DNA of 64,000 nucleotides from Tenacibaculum pacificus (GTDB lineage: Bacteria > Bacteroidota > Bacteroidia > Flavobacteriales > Flavobacteriaceae). The position numbers were made by a program, and so were the translations under genes. Position 1 is the first letter of the stretch. Every line of letters begins with the position of its first letter. The notes under the pieces were generated by a model. That model saw nothing but the letters and a program-made list of their open reading frames with translations, made no database searches and was not told the DNA's origin. The DNA is taken from contig NZ_CP115917.1 in the NCBI RefSeq assembly GCF_027941775.1, positions 2,275,001 to 2,339,000 on the forward strand. The letters are read 5' to 3'. Shown here piece after piece: positions 54,048 through 63,102 of this stretch.

Positions 54048-55907
54048 TTATGCTTTCAAAAAACCTTCAATTAAATTAGGTTCTTGTGTTGTTTTTGGGA
54101 CTTTAAAATCGAAATAATCATATAACGGAATCTCAAATCCTTTATAATTTAAGTAATTATTTAATGCCGTATTTAATCCTTGACTATATAAATGATGCTC
54201 TGCTCCTGTTGGATCTTCATGATATAAATCATTTTCGGCAAAACCTTTAAATTCTGGTCCTGTAATTTTAATTTCAAAAGCATCAGGATCTTTTCCTACA
54301 GGGCTATGACTCGTACAAGCAAACATATGCCAAAAAGCAGATTGAATACAATTATGTTGAAATAACTGACGTACAACTTCTAAAGAATCAATAGTTTCTT
54401 GATCGGTTTCGGTAGGAAATCCAAACATTAAGTAAGCATGAACCATAATATTTTCATCAGAAAAAGCTTTGGTTACTCTTGCTACTTGTCCAATATCTAC
54501 ACCTTTTTTCATTCTAGCAAGCAATCTGTCAGAAGCAACTTCTAAACCTCCTGTTACGGCAATACATCCTGATTTTGATAACAAAGAACAAAGTTCGGAA
54601 GTAAAAGTTTTTTCAAAACGAATATTTGTCCACCATGTAATATATACTTTTCTTTCTAATAATTTATTAGCTAAAGCTCTTAACATTTTTGGCGGAGCAG
54701 CTTCATCAACAAAATGAAAACCTGTAACACCTGTTTCTGATATTATTTTTTCAATTTTATTAACTAAATCATCAGCAGTTGTATTTTCATAATTACTGAT
54801 ATAATCTAATGTAACATCACAAAAAGAACATTGTTTCCAATAACATCCGTGGGAAATAGTTAGTTTATTCCACTTTCCATCTGACCACATTCTATGCATC
54901 GGATTCATTACATCTAAAAACGATAAATATTTATTTGTCGGCAAGCCGATATAACTCGGCGCAGGTAAGTTTTTATGATGAAATATAGTATTGGGAATTT
55001 TATTTGCATAAATAACCTCATTATTTTTACAGATATAAGTTCTTTCTAAAGCTTGTTCTGTTATTTTTCCATCTAAAAATTCTGTTATTTTTAATAATGG
55101 AGCTTCACCATCATCCAAAGTAATAAAATCTACAAAATTAAAAATTCTTGGATCAGATAAACGCCTTAATTCTGTATTACAATAACCGCCACCCACGGCT
55201 ATTTTTATCTTTGGATATTGTTGTTTTATAAATTGAGCACATCGCAAAGCGGAAAATAAATTTCCTGGAAATGGCACAGTAAAACAAATTAAATCATACG
55301 ATTCTTCTTTTATTTTTTCTTCTAAAAGATATAACATTTCATCTTCTATTAATGTTGTTTCATATTCAAGAAACTCATCAATAATGTCAAAACTAGAAGC
55401 CGATCTTCCTAATTGTTCAGCATAACGTGTAAATGAAAAAAACTCATCTACATTTGCATTTATAAAATCACCTAATTCCTCTATAAATAAAGTTGCAATA
55501 TGTTTTGCTTTGTCTAAAATCCCTAATTTTCCGAATTCGGTAGTTAAATCTTTGGCTAATTTTATACGTCTGTGTCCGTGAGGTAAAAAATCTTTATGTA
55601 CTATTTGATAAGCAGCTGTAACTTCTTGCGCTCGCAAATAATTCATAACAGTATCCACTTTATCTATATAAGCTTGTTTTTGCTTTACTACCAAAGGAAA
55701 ATCGGCATTGCCAAGCATTTCGGCTTGCTTAAAAATAGCATCTATAAATTCTTTGGAAAATACAGCTGTAAAAAGCTCTATACTTAAATCCATTTGCGTT
55801 GCTTTTACATCTTTAGAATTTAAAAACCCTTTGATATATGCAGTTGCAGGATATGCCGTATTTAATTGTGTAAAAGGTGGTGTTATTAAAAGTGTATTGA
55901 TAGCCAT
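54048..55907 (-). CDS. B12-binding-domain radical SAM protein
   Basis: 619 residues. The N-terminal cobalamin-binding-like region has YPKIKIAVGGGYCNTELRRL. The radical SAM cluster is SHGCYWKQCSFCDV, spaced CxxxxCxxC rather than the classic CxxxCxxC. Later blocks are ITWWTNIRFEKTFTSELCSL and HAYLMFGFPTETDQETIDS. The family includes methyltransferases and bacteriochlorophyll/hopanoid modifying enzymes; substrate unknown. Monocistronic, leftward, and divergent from cydAB. Confidence 0.85.
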   Translation of the reverse strand: MAINTLLITPPFTQLNTAYPATAYIKGFLNSKDVKATQMDLSIELFTAVFSKEFIDAIFKQAEMLGNADFPLVVKQKQAYIDKVDTVMNYLRAQEVTAAYQIVHKDFLPHGHRRIKLAKDLTTEFGKLGILDKAKHIATLFIEELGDFINANVDEFFSFTRYAEQLGRSASSFDIIDEFLEYETTLIEDEMLYLLEEKIKEESYDLICFTVPFPGNLFSALRCAQFIKQQYPKIKIAVGGGYCNTELRRLSDPRIFNFVDFITLDDGEAPLLKITEFLDGKITEQALERTYICKNNEVIYANKIPNTIFHHKNLPAPSYIGLPTNKYLSFLDVMNPMHRMWSDGKWNKLTISHGCYWKQCSFCDVTLDYISNYENTTADDLVNKIEKIISETGVTGFHFVDEAAPPKMLRALANKLLERKVYITWWTNIRFEKTFTSELCSLLSKSGCIAVTGGLEVASDRLLARMKKGVDIGQVARVTKAFSDENIMVHAYLMFGFPTETDQETIDSLEVVRQLFQHNCIQSAFWHMFACTSHSPVGKDPDAFEIKITGPEFKGFAENDLYHEDPTGAEHHLYSQGLNTALNNYLNYKGFEIPLYDYFDFKVPKTTQEPNLIEGFLKA

Positions 55908-56035
55908 AAATATAAATGAACTGCAAAGATACCATCTGATTTACGAATAGCTTGTAAAATTGTGTTTGCTTTTTAAGGTTGATAACTAAAAAAATTAATG
56001 TCATAAATGTTACATATTTATCTAATTATATGAAT

Positions 56036-56043
56036 TAAATTTG
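56036..56043 (+). promoter_or_regulatory. Candidate -7 element (TAAATTTG) of cydAB
   Basis: Matches TAnnTTTG, 19 bases before the cydA ATG. No convincing TTTG 19 bases upstream. Confidence 0.4.
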
Positions 56044-56062
56044 TTTTAAAATTCACTTTTCG

Positions 56063-57394
56063 ATGGAAGACATGCTATTTTACGACCGATTGCAGTTTGC
56101 ATTTACAATCACGTTTCATTATATATTCCCACAATTAACCATGGGATTGTCTTTATTAATCGTTTATTTTAAGTGGAAATATTTAAGAAATAACATTGAA
56201 AAATATAATAATGCTGCAAAATTTTTAATGAAAATTTTTGCTATTAATTTTACCATGGGCGTAGTTACAGGAATTCCGATGGAATTTCAGTTTGGTACTA
56301 ACTGGGCAAAGTTTTCAGAATTAACAGGTGGAATTATCGGGCAAACATTAGCTATGGAAGGCATGTTTTCCTTCTTTTTAGAATCTTCTTTTTTAGCTCT
56401 TTTTATTTTTGGTGAAAAACTAATGGGTCAGAAACTTCATTTTTTAACGGGTTTTTTAGTCTTTTTAGGTTCTTGGGCAAGTGGATGGTTTATTTTAGCT
56501 ACCAACGCTTGGATGCAACATCCCGTAGGGCGTGAAGTTTTAGAAAACGGAAAATTTGTATTAGAAAATTTTGGTGATCTATTTACAAATCCGTGGTTAT
56601 TACCTGCTTTTTTACACAATCAAGTTGCCTCAGTTACCACCTCTGCTTTTGTAGTGACAAGTATTGGTGCTTTTTATATTTTAAGAAATAAAAATTTAGA
56701 ATACGGAAAATTATTTTTGAAAACAGGTGTTATTTTTGGTTTGATTGCTAGTTTAGTTTTAGCGTTCCCTACGGGAGATTGGAATGCCAAAAATGTAGCA
56801 AAATACCAACCTGCATCTTTTGCGGCAATGGAAGGGATTTTTAAAACCGAAGAAGCTGGTGCCGAAATTGTTTTAATCGGGCAACCAAATATGGTAGAAA
56901 AAAAACTCGATAATAAAATTGCTGTACCGAATGTTTTAAGTTTTTTAACCTATCAAGAATGGGACAAGCAAGTACCAGGGATGGATCAATTTAAAAAAGA
57001 AGAATTACCAGATAATATTCCTGCACTTTATTATTCGTATCATATTATGGTAGGTTTAGGAACGATTTTTATCGGAATTATGGGACTGGCAGTTTTCTTT
57101 TTATATCGAAAAAAATTATACACTTTTAAGCCGTTATTATGGGTTTTAATGTTCTTAGTTCCTTTTCCTTATATCGCAAATATTACGGGCTGGTACACTG
57201 CCGAACTAGGAAGACAACCTTATTTAGTCTATGGATTATTAAAAACAAGTGATGGAATATCGCCAACTGTTTCTTCAGGAAATACCTTATTTACCCTTTT
57301 AGGATTTGTAGCGTTATATATATTACTCGGCATCTTATTTTTAATATTAGTTGGAAAAACAATTCATCAAGGACCTAAACATCAAACACATTAA
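56063..57394 (+). CDS. cydA: Cytochrome bd ubiquinol oxidase subunit I
   Basis: 443 residues, shorter than the ~520 of E. coli, as in the short Q-loop class. His19 (FTITFHYIFPQLTMG) corresponds to the heme b595 ligand and His of FLHNQVAS to a b558 ligand. GIPMEFQFGTNW and AMEGMFSFFLESSFL are canonical. About nine helices. Reduces oxygen to water with menaquinol at low oxygen. Followed by cydB after two bases. Confidence 0.94.
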   Translation: MEDMLFYDRLQFAFTITFHYIFPQLTMGLSLLIVYFKWKYLRNNIEKYNNAAKFLMKIFAINFTMGVVTGIPMEFQFGTNWAKFSELTGGIIGQTLAMEGMFSFFLESSFLALFIFGEKLMGQKLHFLTGFLVFLGSWASGWFILATNAWMQHPVGREVLENGKFVLENFGDLFTNPWLLPAFLHNQVASVTTSAFVVTSIGAFYILRNKNLEYGKLFLKTGVIFGLIASLVLAFPTGDWNAKNVAKYQPASFAAMEGIFKTEEAGAEIVLIGQPNMVEKKLDNKIAVPNVLSFLTYQEWDKQVPGMDQFKKEELPDNIPALYYSYHIMVGLGTIFIGIMGLAVFFLYRKKLYTFKPLLWVLMFLVPFPYIANITGWYTAELGRQPYLVYGLLKTSDGISPTVSSGNTLFTLLGFVALYILLGILFLILVGKTIHQGPKHQTH

Positions 57395-57396
57395 TT

Positions 57397-58470
57397 ATGG
57401 AAGTATTTTGGTTTATAATCATCGCAATCGTTTTAACCGTTTTTTTTATTTTAGATGGCTATGATTTTGGTGCAGGTATTATTCATTTATTTATGGCTAA
57501 AACTGAAAAAGATAAAGAAGTAATTACAAAATCGGCAGGCTTATTTTGGGATTCTAACGAAGTTTGGCTTGTTGCTGCAGGCGGAATGCTTTTTATGGCA
57601 TTTCCTACATTTTATGCTTCGGTATTTAGTGGTTTTTACTTGCCTTTAATAATAGTACTTTGGTTGATTATATTTAGAGCGATTGGTTTAGAATTTAGAG
57701 GACAATTTAAGTTTCAAATGTGGAAAGATATTTGGGATACTTCTTTTGGATTTTCAAGTTTATTGCTTGCATTGTTTTTTGGAATTGCCTTAGGAAATGT
57801 GGTTAGAGGTGTCAATTTAGGAGGCGTAGAAAATGGTGTTTCAACTTATGAAGCACACTATTTTTTCTTACCTCTTTGGAACAGTAGTTTTAGCCCATTA
57901 AATGAAAACCCTGGTGTTATTGATTGGTTTACCCTTGTTATAGGAATTATTTCAGTGGTTACTTTGGCTATTCACGGAGCAAATTGGATTGTTTTAAAAA
58001 CAAATTCATCAATTAACAAAAAACTAAAAAAAACAGTTTTTAAATTAAATATTTTGCTGATTGGCTTAACCATATTTTCATTAATTCTTTGGCAAATTGT
58101 AAACCCAAATTCATTAAATAATTTTGTTAAAAACCCTTTTTTATTGATTTTTCCGGTTATTTATTTAACAGGATTAATTGGCTTATTTTTTATTCAAAAA
58201 TTAAAGAAGGAAATATATGCATTTACTTTTTCGACCTTGTTGATTCTTGGTGGAATAACATCTTCATTAGCATCAATATTTCCTGTAATTTTACCATCAA
58301 CAAATAATATAAATGATCCCTTAACTATTTATAATACAGCTACAACAGCCTACGGATTATCAGTAGCAACTTATTGGGGCGTAATTGGTTTTATCTTGCT
58401 TTTTGTATATATGATTGTACAAAAAAAGATCATGGGAGGAAAAATAGACAACATGGATTACGGACATTAA
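57397..58470 (+). CDS. cydB: Cytochrome bd ubiquinol oxidase subunit II
   Basis: 357 residues with about nine transmembrane segments. FFILDGYDFGAGIIHLF and GLFWDSNEVWLVAAGGMLF are the conserved first blocks. Two bases after cydA, so translation is coupled. Partner of CydA in the bd oxidase. Confidence 0.94.
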   Translation: MEVFWFIIIAIVLTVFFILDGYDFGAGIIHLFMAKTEKDKEVITKSAGLFWDSNEVWLVAAGGMLFMAFPTFYASVFSGFYLPLIIVLWLIIFRAIGLEFRGQFKFQMWKDIWDTSFGFSSLLLALFFGIALGNVVRGVNLGGVENGVSTYEAHYFFLPLWNSSFSPLNENPGVIDWFTLVIGIISVVTLAIHGANWIVLKTNSSINKKLKKTVFKLNILLIGLTIFSLILWQIVNPNSLNNFVKNPFLLIFPVIYLTGLIGLFFIQKLKKEIYAFTFSTLLILGGITSSLASIFPVILPSTNNINDPLTIYNTATTAYGLSVATYWGVIGFILLFVYMIVQKKIMGGKIDNMDYGH

Positions 58471-58482
58471 AACCCTATAAAT

Positions 58483-58779
58483 ATGACAGCTACATTAATT
58501 TCTCTAATCAGTATTTTTATAGGGATATTTGGGGCAAATAGTACAGCATATTTCTTTAAAAAATATAGTTTTGGATTTACAGGAAATACCATTTCGGGAG
58601 TTTTTGGGAGTATTTTTTTAATTAAATCTTTCGGAAGATTAGGCTTTAGTCCTAAATTTATAATACAATTTGAGCAAATTAATTATCCATTGTTTGTGCT
58701 AAATAGCCTAGTTTCTTTTTTAGGTGGTGTACTTGCTATTTTTTTAATTTATAGGATAAATAAAAAGATGCATCCTTAA
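58483..58779 (+). CDS. Small membrane protein after cydAB (98 aa)
   Basis: Three hydrophobic helices (LISLISIFIGIFGANST, TISGVFGSIFLIKSFG and LVSFLGGVLAIFLIYRI). I do not recognise the family; it is larger than CydX/CydS-type subunits (~30-40 residues). It starts 12 bases after cydB and is probably cotranscribed. Confidence 0.7.
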   Translation: MTATLISLISIFIGIFGANSTAYFFKKYSFGFTGNTISGVFGSIFLIKSFGRLGFSPKFIIQFEQINYPLFVLNSLVSFLGGVLAIFLIYRINKKMHP

Positions 58780-59142
58780 AATAGTATTGCGCTTTTAAAA
58801 TATAAAAAATTGTGTAGTTATTCTAGTTTAGTAAAATGCCTAGCCCTGATTGAAGCAATTGTTTGAGCTCTTTTTTATTTTTTTCCTTCAAAAAAATAAA
58901 AAAAGCGAGTGCGGAAAGCGGGAAATTGCTTCTAATATTTTTTTTGATAATAAAACACATATCGCCTAAATGATAATATGTATTTTTAATGAATATTTTT
59001 GTTTAAAAAAATAAGGTTGTTTGTACAAAAAATGAAGAATTTTAAAGAATAAATATAGCTTGATTATTAACATATTTCCTACTATTATTGCATCGCTAAA
59101 TATGATTAACTAAAAGAATTATATTTTAATAAAAAACAACTT
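58780..59142. other. Intergenic region with repeat copy 3, otherwise featureless
   Basis: Apart from the repeat at 58837-58932, this stretch before the hydrolase gene is AT-rich with no ORF I can support. No clear promoter motif stands out. Confidence 0.5.
58837..58932 (+). repeat. Dispersed structured intergenic repeat, copy 3
   Basis: Begins TGCCTAGCCCTGATTGAAGC and ends GCGGAAAGCGGGAAATTGC then TTC. It has one change (CCCT for CCCC) from copies 1 and 2 near the left end and TTGCTTC for TAGCTTC at the right. Preceding TAGTTTAG is shared with copy 2. Confidence 0.8.
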
Positions 59143-59994
59143 ATGAAAAAAACAACATTGCTAAAACTTATTTTACCTCTTTTTATTTTTTTAATGAGCA
59201 ATATCAATACTCAAGCTCAATTTAAAACACCTTACGGAAACAATAAAGCAGTCGGAAAATATGTGAAAATAAATAAAGCAAAAATTTATTTTGAAGAATA
59301 TGGAGAAGGCGAACCTTTATTAATAATTCATAATTGTGGTGCTGATATTAAAGCGATGGAATATCAAATTGATTATTTTAAAGATAAATTTAGAGTAATT
59401 GCTGTAGATAGTAGAGGTCAAGGGAAATCTGAATTAAAAACAAAAAACTTAACATACAGCTTAATGGCTAAAGATTTAGATGGACTTATAAAACATTTAA
59501 AACTAGACTCTATAAATATTCTTGGTTGGAGTGATGGCGGAATTGTTGGCTTAAAAATGGGTATCAACAATAAAACTAAAATCAAAAAAATAGTTACAAT
59601 GGGTGTCAATTTAAGACTAGATACTACTGCTGTTAATAGTTGGGCAATTGACCAAGTTAAAGAAATGCACTCAGAAACAATAGCTATGATTAAAAAAGGT
59701 GATCACTCTAAAAACTGGGAAAAAGAATTACAATTAGACAAACTATTATTAGATCAACCAGATATAAGTCATGCTGACTTAAAAAAAATTAATGCAGCTG
59801 TATTAATCACTATTGGTGATAGAGATATTATTAAAAACGAACATGCTGTTGAAATATTTAATAATTTACCTAAAGCACAACTATGTATAATGCCTGGTTC
59901 TAATCACGGAATACCACGTAATAATGCAAAAACATTTAATGAAATAGCTGATAAATTTTTAAGTACCGAATTTGATTACAGTGCTAAAGAATAA
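59143..59994 (+). CDS. Exported alpha/beta hydrolase
   Basis: 283 residues. Signal peptide (ILPLFIFLMSNINTQAQ). The nucleophile elbow is ILGWSDGGIVGLKMG, the acid is probably in ITIGDRDIIKNEH and the catalytic His is in MPGSNHGIPR. Oxyanion-hole strand LLIIHNCGAD precedes the elbow. It is a periplasmic or secreted esterase/lipase-like enzyme of unknown substrate, of proline iminopeptidase/haloperoxidase type. Confidence 0.88.
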   Translation: MKKTTLLKLILPLFIFLMSNINTQAQFKTPYGNNKAVGKYVKINKAKIYFEEYGEGEPLLIIHNCGADIKAMEYQIDYFKDKFRVIAVDSRGQGKSELKTKNLTYSLMAKDLDGLIKHLKLDSINILGWSDGGIVGLKMGINNKTKIKKIVTMGVNLRLDTTAVNSWAIDQVKEMHSETIAMIKKGDHSKNWEKELQLDKLLLDQPDISHADLKKINAAVLITIGDRDIIKNEHAVEIFNNLPKAQLCIMPGSNHGIPRNNAKTFNEIADKFLSTEFDYSAKE

Positions 59995-60002
59995 TATATA
60001 TT

Positions 60003-60722
60003 TTACATTTTTAAATAAAAATATTTTGTAAGATTTATATAGGCATCAGTATACTGGTGCCTTTCTTTTTCTATAATTAAAGTTTCTTTTTCAATTACTC
60101 TTTCATTAAAAGAAAACGCCAATAAACTTCTTTTTATTTCAGAAACTTCATTACCTTTTACATGACAAACCTTATTTAAAAATAGCTTTGATTTTAAAGC
60201 TAAACTGACAAAATTAGCTTCTTCTTTAAAAGGAATAATTACTGAAAAAATTCCTTTTTTTGATAAAATTTCAGCAACACCTTTTACTAGTTCTTCAAAA
60301 GATAAAGAAGAAGTAAAACGGGCTTTGTTTCTGGCTTCACTTGCTGTTTCGTAAGTATCGGTATAAAATGGCGGATTCGAAACTATCACATCATATTGCT
60401 CCTCTTCTTCTGCTATTTCTTGAGCAAAATCAGTAAAAGAGCTGTTGTAACAAAACAAACGATCACCCCAAGGTGACTCCTCAAAATTAGCCACAGTTTG
60501 CTCATAGGCTTCTTCATCAATTTCAACAGCATCAACCGTCATAGCATCGCTTCGCTGTGCTAACATTAGCGATATAACTCCTGTACCTGAACCGATGTCT
60601 AAAAGCGTATCTGGGTATTCACCTAATGAACACCAAGCACCTAATAAAACGGCATCTGTACCAATTTTCATAGCTGTTTTATCTTGATGTACTGAAAATT
60701 CTTTAAATTGGAATGGCTTCAT
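60003..60722 (-). CDS. trmN6: tRNA1(Val) (adenine-37-N6) methyltransferase TrmN6-like
   Basis: 239 residues of class I SAM-dependent methyltransferase. Motif I is LLDIGSGTGVISLMLAQR, motif IV is DVIVSNPPFYTDTYE (NPPF of N6-adenine methylases), and FKEFSVHQDKTAMKIGTDAV starts it. YfiC/TrmN6 modifies A37 of tRNA-Val. Its ATG directly follows the TAG of the 43-residue gene (TAGATG). Confidence 0.87.
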   Translation of the reverse strand: MKPFQFKEFSVHQDKTAMKIGTDAVLLGAWCSLGEYPDTLLDIGSGTGVISLMLAQRSDAMTVDAVEIDEEAYEQTVANFEESPWGDRLFCYNSSFTDFAQEIAEEEEQYDVIVSNPPFYTDTYETASEARNKARFTSSLSFEELVKGVAEILSKKGIFSVIIPFKEEANFVSLALKSKLFLNKVCHVKGNEVSEIKRSLLAFSFNERVIEKETLIIEKERHQYTDAYINLTKYFYLKM

Positions 60723-60854
60723 CTATAAAAATCTTCCGATTATTTTATCTACATTAAAAAACAAGTACAAAATAACGATAAGTACCACTACTAAATATAA
60801 TCCTTTTTTAGGTGCTGTTTTTTTACGACTACCAAAACGTCTTTTAAATTCCAT
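60723..60854 (-). CDS. Membrane microprotein (43 aa)
   Basis: ATG at 60852-60854, TAG at 60723-60725. The product starts MEFKRRFGSRKKTAPKKG, a basic head, followed by one hydrophobic helix (LYLVVVLIVILYLFF) and a short tail NVDKIIGRFL. Its stop abuts the trmN6 ATG, so translation may be coupled. It is too short for usual ORF calling. No family recognised. Confidence 0.68.
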   Translation of the reverse strand: MEFKRRFGSRKKTAPKKGLYLVVVLIVILYLFFNVDKIIGRFL

Positions 60855-61030
60855 TATTTATTTAATCAAAAAATTTAAATCGAAGATAAATTAAACATCT
60901 CAATTTTTTACTATTAAATCATTTTTACTTTCTATAAAAAATAATTTTATTTTTTTAGATAGGGTAAAAACAATTTCGATTGTATCTATATAAACATTGT
61001 TTAAATAAATTCTAATTAATAACATTTAAG

Positions 61031-62077
61031 ATGAAAAAATTATCAATTTTATTAAAACTAACACTATTAATATTAACCTTTATTATTTCTTCTTGCTCTA
61101 AACAAGATGATTTAAACTTAAAAAATTCTACCACCCCTAAAAGTTTTATATCTTTATCTAAAGCTAAAGATATTGCAAGTAAATTAAATTTTTCAAAAGG
61201 AAAAAACAAAATTATTGAGACTATTACTCCTGTAAAAAGCAATAAAAATATAACCTCTTTTTATGTAGTTAACTATAAAAATGGAGGATTTGTTTTATTA
61301 GCTGCAGATAATAAATCTGAGCCTATTTTAGCCTATTCTGAAAAAAATAATTTTCTTATAGAAGATCAAAAATCTTTATACCCAAAAGGATTAGGATTTT
61401 GGATAAAAAACACAAAAAACAATATATCTAAACTTCAAAATTCTGATATAAAACAATCTAAAGAGCAAAAAAATAGTTGGAAACCAAATGAGATACAAAA
61501 TAAAATATTTAACAAACAACTTACTTTGGCAAAAGGAATCACCAAAAAAATCACCAAAGTTGGTCCTTTAACCACTACAGAATGGTCTCAAACCAATGGT
61601 TTTAATAACTCATTAGATAATATAAAATGTGGGGATACTTATAAAAAAGTTGCTGCAGGTTGTGTACCCATTGCAGTTGCTCAATTTATGAAATATTTTA
61701 AATACCCAAAATATTCTAAATATCCAACCACTTATTATAAATGGGATTTAATGCTTGATAATGAATCAACTATCTATACTCAAGATTTAATAAAAGACAT
61801 CCATAATAATCTAAAATTAAAACCTAATAGTATAAATTATAAATGTGATGAAACATACACGAAATACTCAGATATTAAAGAAGTATTAAGACTAAAATTT
61901 CGATATAGAGATATCTACCAACATTCATATGATTCAGAATACCTTATAAAGCAATTAAAAGTTAATAATATTGTTCTTTTAAGTGGAAATGACATTAACA
62001 ATCATAAGATAGGACACATGTGGATATGTGATGGTTATGAAAAAATTAATGATACTACATATAATTTACACAATTGA
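61031..62077 (+). CDS. C10-family (streptopain-like) cysteine protease lipoprotein, with frameshifted C-terminus
   Basis: The lipobox LTFIISSCSK lipidates Cys22. A propeptide-like N-terminal third precedes the catalytic domain. The Cys nucleophile is in AAGCVPIAVAQFMKYFKYP and the His in HKIGHMWICDGYE. The frame stops at HN, but the next frame reads NWGWGGSSNGWFSSTN to a stop at 62182-62184. That is the family's Trp-rich oxyanion-side motif (NWGWGG). An indel at about 62074-62082 (for instance one missing T) would restore it. SpeB homologues are secreted proteases. Confidence 0.82.
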   Translation: MKKLSILLKLTLLILTFIISSCSKQDDLNLKNSTTPKSFISLSKAKDIASKLNFSKGKNKIIETITPVKSNKNITSFYVVNYKNGGFVLLAADNKSEPILAYSEKNNFLIEDQKSLYPKGLGFWIKNTKNNISKLQNSDIKQSKEQKNSWKPNEIQNKIFNKQLTLAKGITKKITKVGPLTTTEWSQTNGFNNSLDNIKCGDTYKKVAAGCVPIAVAQFMKYFKYPKYSKYPTTYYKWDLMLDNESTIYTQDLIKDIHNNLKLKPNSINYKCDETYTKYSDIKEVLRLKFRYRDIYQHSYDSEYLIKQLKVNNIVLLSGNDINNHKIGHMWICDGYEKINDTTYNLHN

Positions 62078-62187
62078 ACTGGGGATGGGGAGGTTCTAGT
62101 AATGGTTGGTTTAGTTCAACTAATTTCACAAAAATTGCTGGATACAATTTGAATTATCAATTAAAAATGATAACGAAATATTAAACT

Positions 62188-62220
62188 ATAAAAGCAGTGA
62201 TTTTTATCACTGCTTTTATT
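62188..62220. terminator. Terminator between the protease and mnmD-like genes
   Basis: Eleven-bp stem AAAAGCAGTGA/TCACTGCTTTT with flanking A and T runs. Confidence 0.82.
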
Positions 62221-62240
62221 AAATTTAACAAAACTCTATC

Positions 62241-62909
62241 TTAAATATTTTTAATACCACGTAACATTTCTCTTTTTCCTGGAGGACCTGCCAAGCGTTC
62301 AACTATAAATCCAACGGCTTGCATCGCACGTCGTACACTACCTTTTGCACAATAAGTGACCAAAATTCCGTTTTCTTTTAAAGCTTCAAACATACTTTTA
62401 AAAATTGCTTCCGTCCATAAATCAGGTTGATGTTCTGCTGCAAAAGCATCAAAATAAACTAAATCAAACTGTTCTTTATCATCAATATCTTTAAAAAATT
62501 GTTGACGCTTAGTTAAACTAAAATCAGGTGTAATTTCATTTTTTTTATCCCAAGAAAAATCATGCATATTATCAAAAATAGCTTGATGTTTTACAGCATT
62601 TAATTCTGCTACGTAATTTAGTTTTTTAACCTCCTCATTTATTACAGGATACGCTTCTACTCCAACATAATTAATCTTTTTAATACTTTCAGACTCTCTT
62701 TCTAAAAAAGTAATAAAACAGTTTAAACCAGTACCAAAACCTATTTCTAAAATTGAAATTTCTGGTTTTGTTTGCAATGCTAATCCGCTTTTTATGAAAA
62801 CGTGATATGCTTCTTGAATAGCTCCATGCTTAGAATGATATTGCTCATTCCAATCAGGTAAATGGATAGTTGTTGAACCATCAGACGTAATAATTATTTC
62901 TCTTTTGAT
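62241..62909 (-). CDS. mnmD: tRNA (5-methylaminomethyl-2-thiouridylate) methyltransferase MnmD-like, unusual start
   Basis: A SAM-dependent methyltransferase with motif I ILEIGFGTGLNCFITFLE and an EAYPVINEEVKKL block. It lacks an FAD domain, so it matches stand-alone MnmD, which methylates nm5(s2)U34. A start at TTG 62777 would delete the first 44 residues. In the same frame, conserved-looking sequence continues upstream (KREIIITSDGSTTIHLPDW) to a stop near 62955 with no ATG, GTG or TTG before it. The codon just before KREII is ATC at 62907-62909, where ATG is expected. I use that position. Length would be 222 residues. Confidence 0.78.
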   Translation of the reverse strand: MKREIIITSDGSTTIHLPDWNEQYHSKHGAIQEAYHVFIKSGLALQTKPEISILEIGFGTGLNCFITFLERESESIKKINYVGVEAYPVINEEVKKLNYVAELNAVKHQAIFDNMHDFSWDKKNEITPDFSLTKRQQFFKDIDDKEQFDLVYFDAFAAEHQPDLWTEAIFKSMFEALKENGILVTYCAKGSVRRAMQAVGFIVERLAGPPGKREMLRGIKNI

Positions 62910-63070
62910 AATAAAAAATTTTATTTTATGAATACACCTTCGTTAAAAAGAGATGCTATTTATCTTTGTTAAGATATTAAAAAATGACTCTTAAAAAAAT
63001 AATGGTGTCAAATATATGTTATTTTTAATAATGTCATTTCTGTTTATTGTTAAATGACATACTATTTTTG

Positions 63071-63078
63071 TATTTTTG
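63071..63078 (+). promoter_or_regulatory. Candidate -7 element (TATTTTTG) of ilvE
   Basis: Fits TAnnTTTG, 24 bases before the ATG. A TTG at 63047-63049 lies 21 bases upstream. Confidence 0.5.
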
Positions 63079-63102
63079 CCTTCATAAACACATACCTTTT
63101 TT

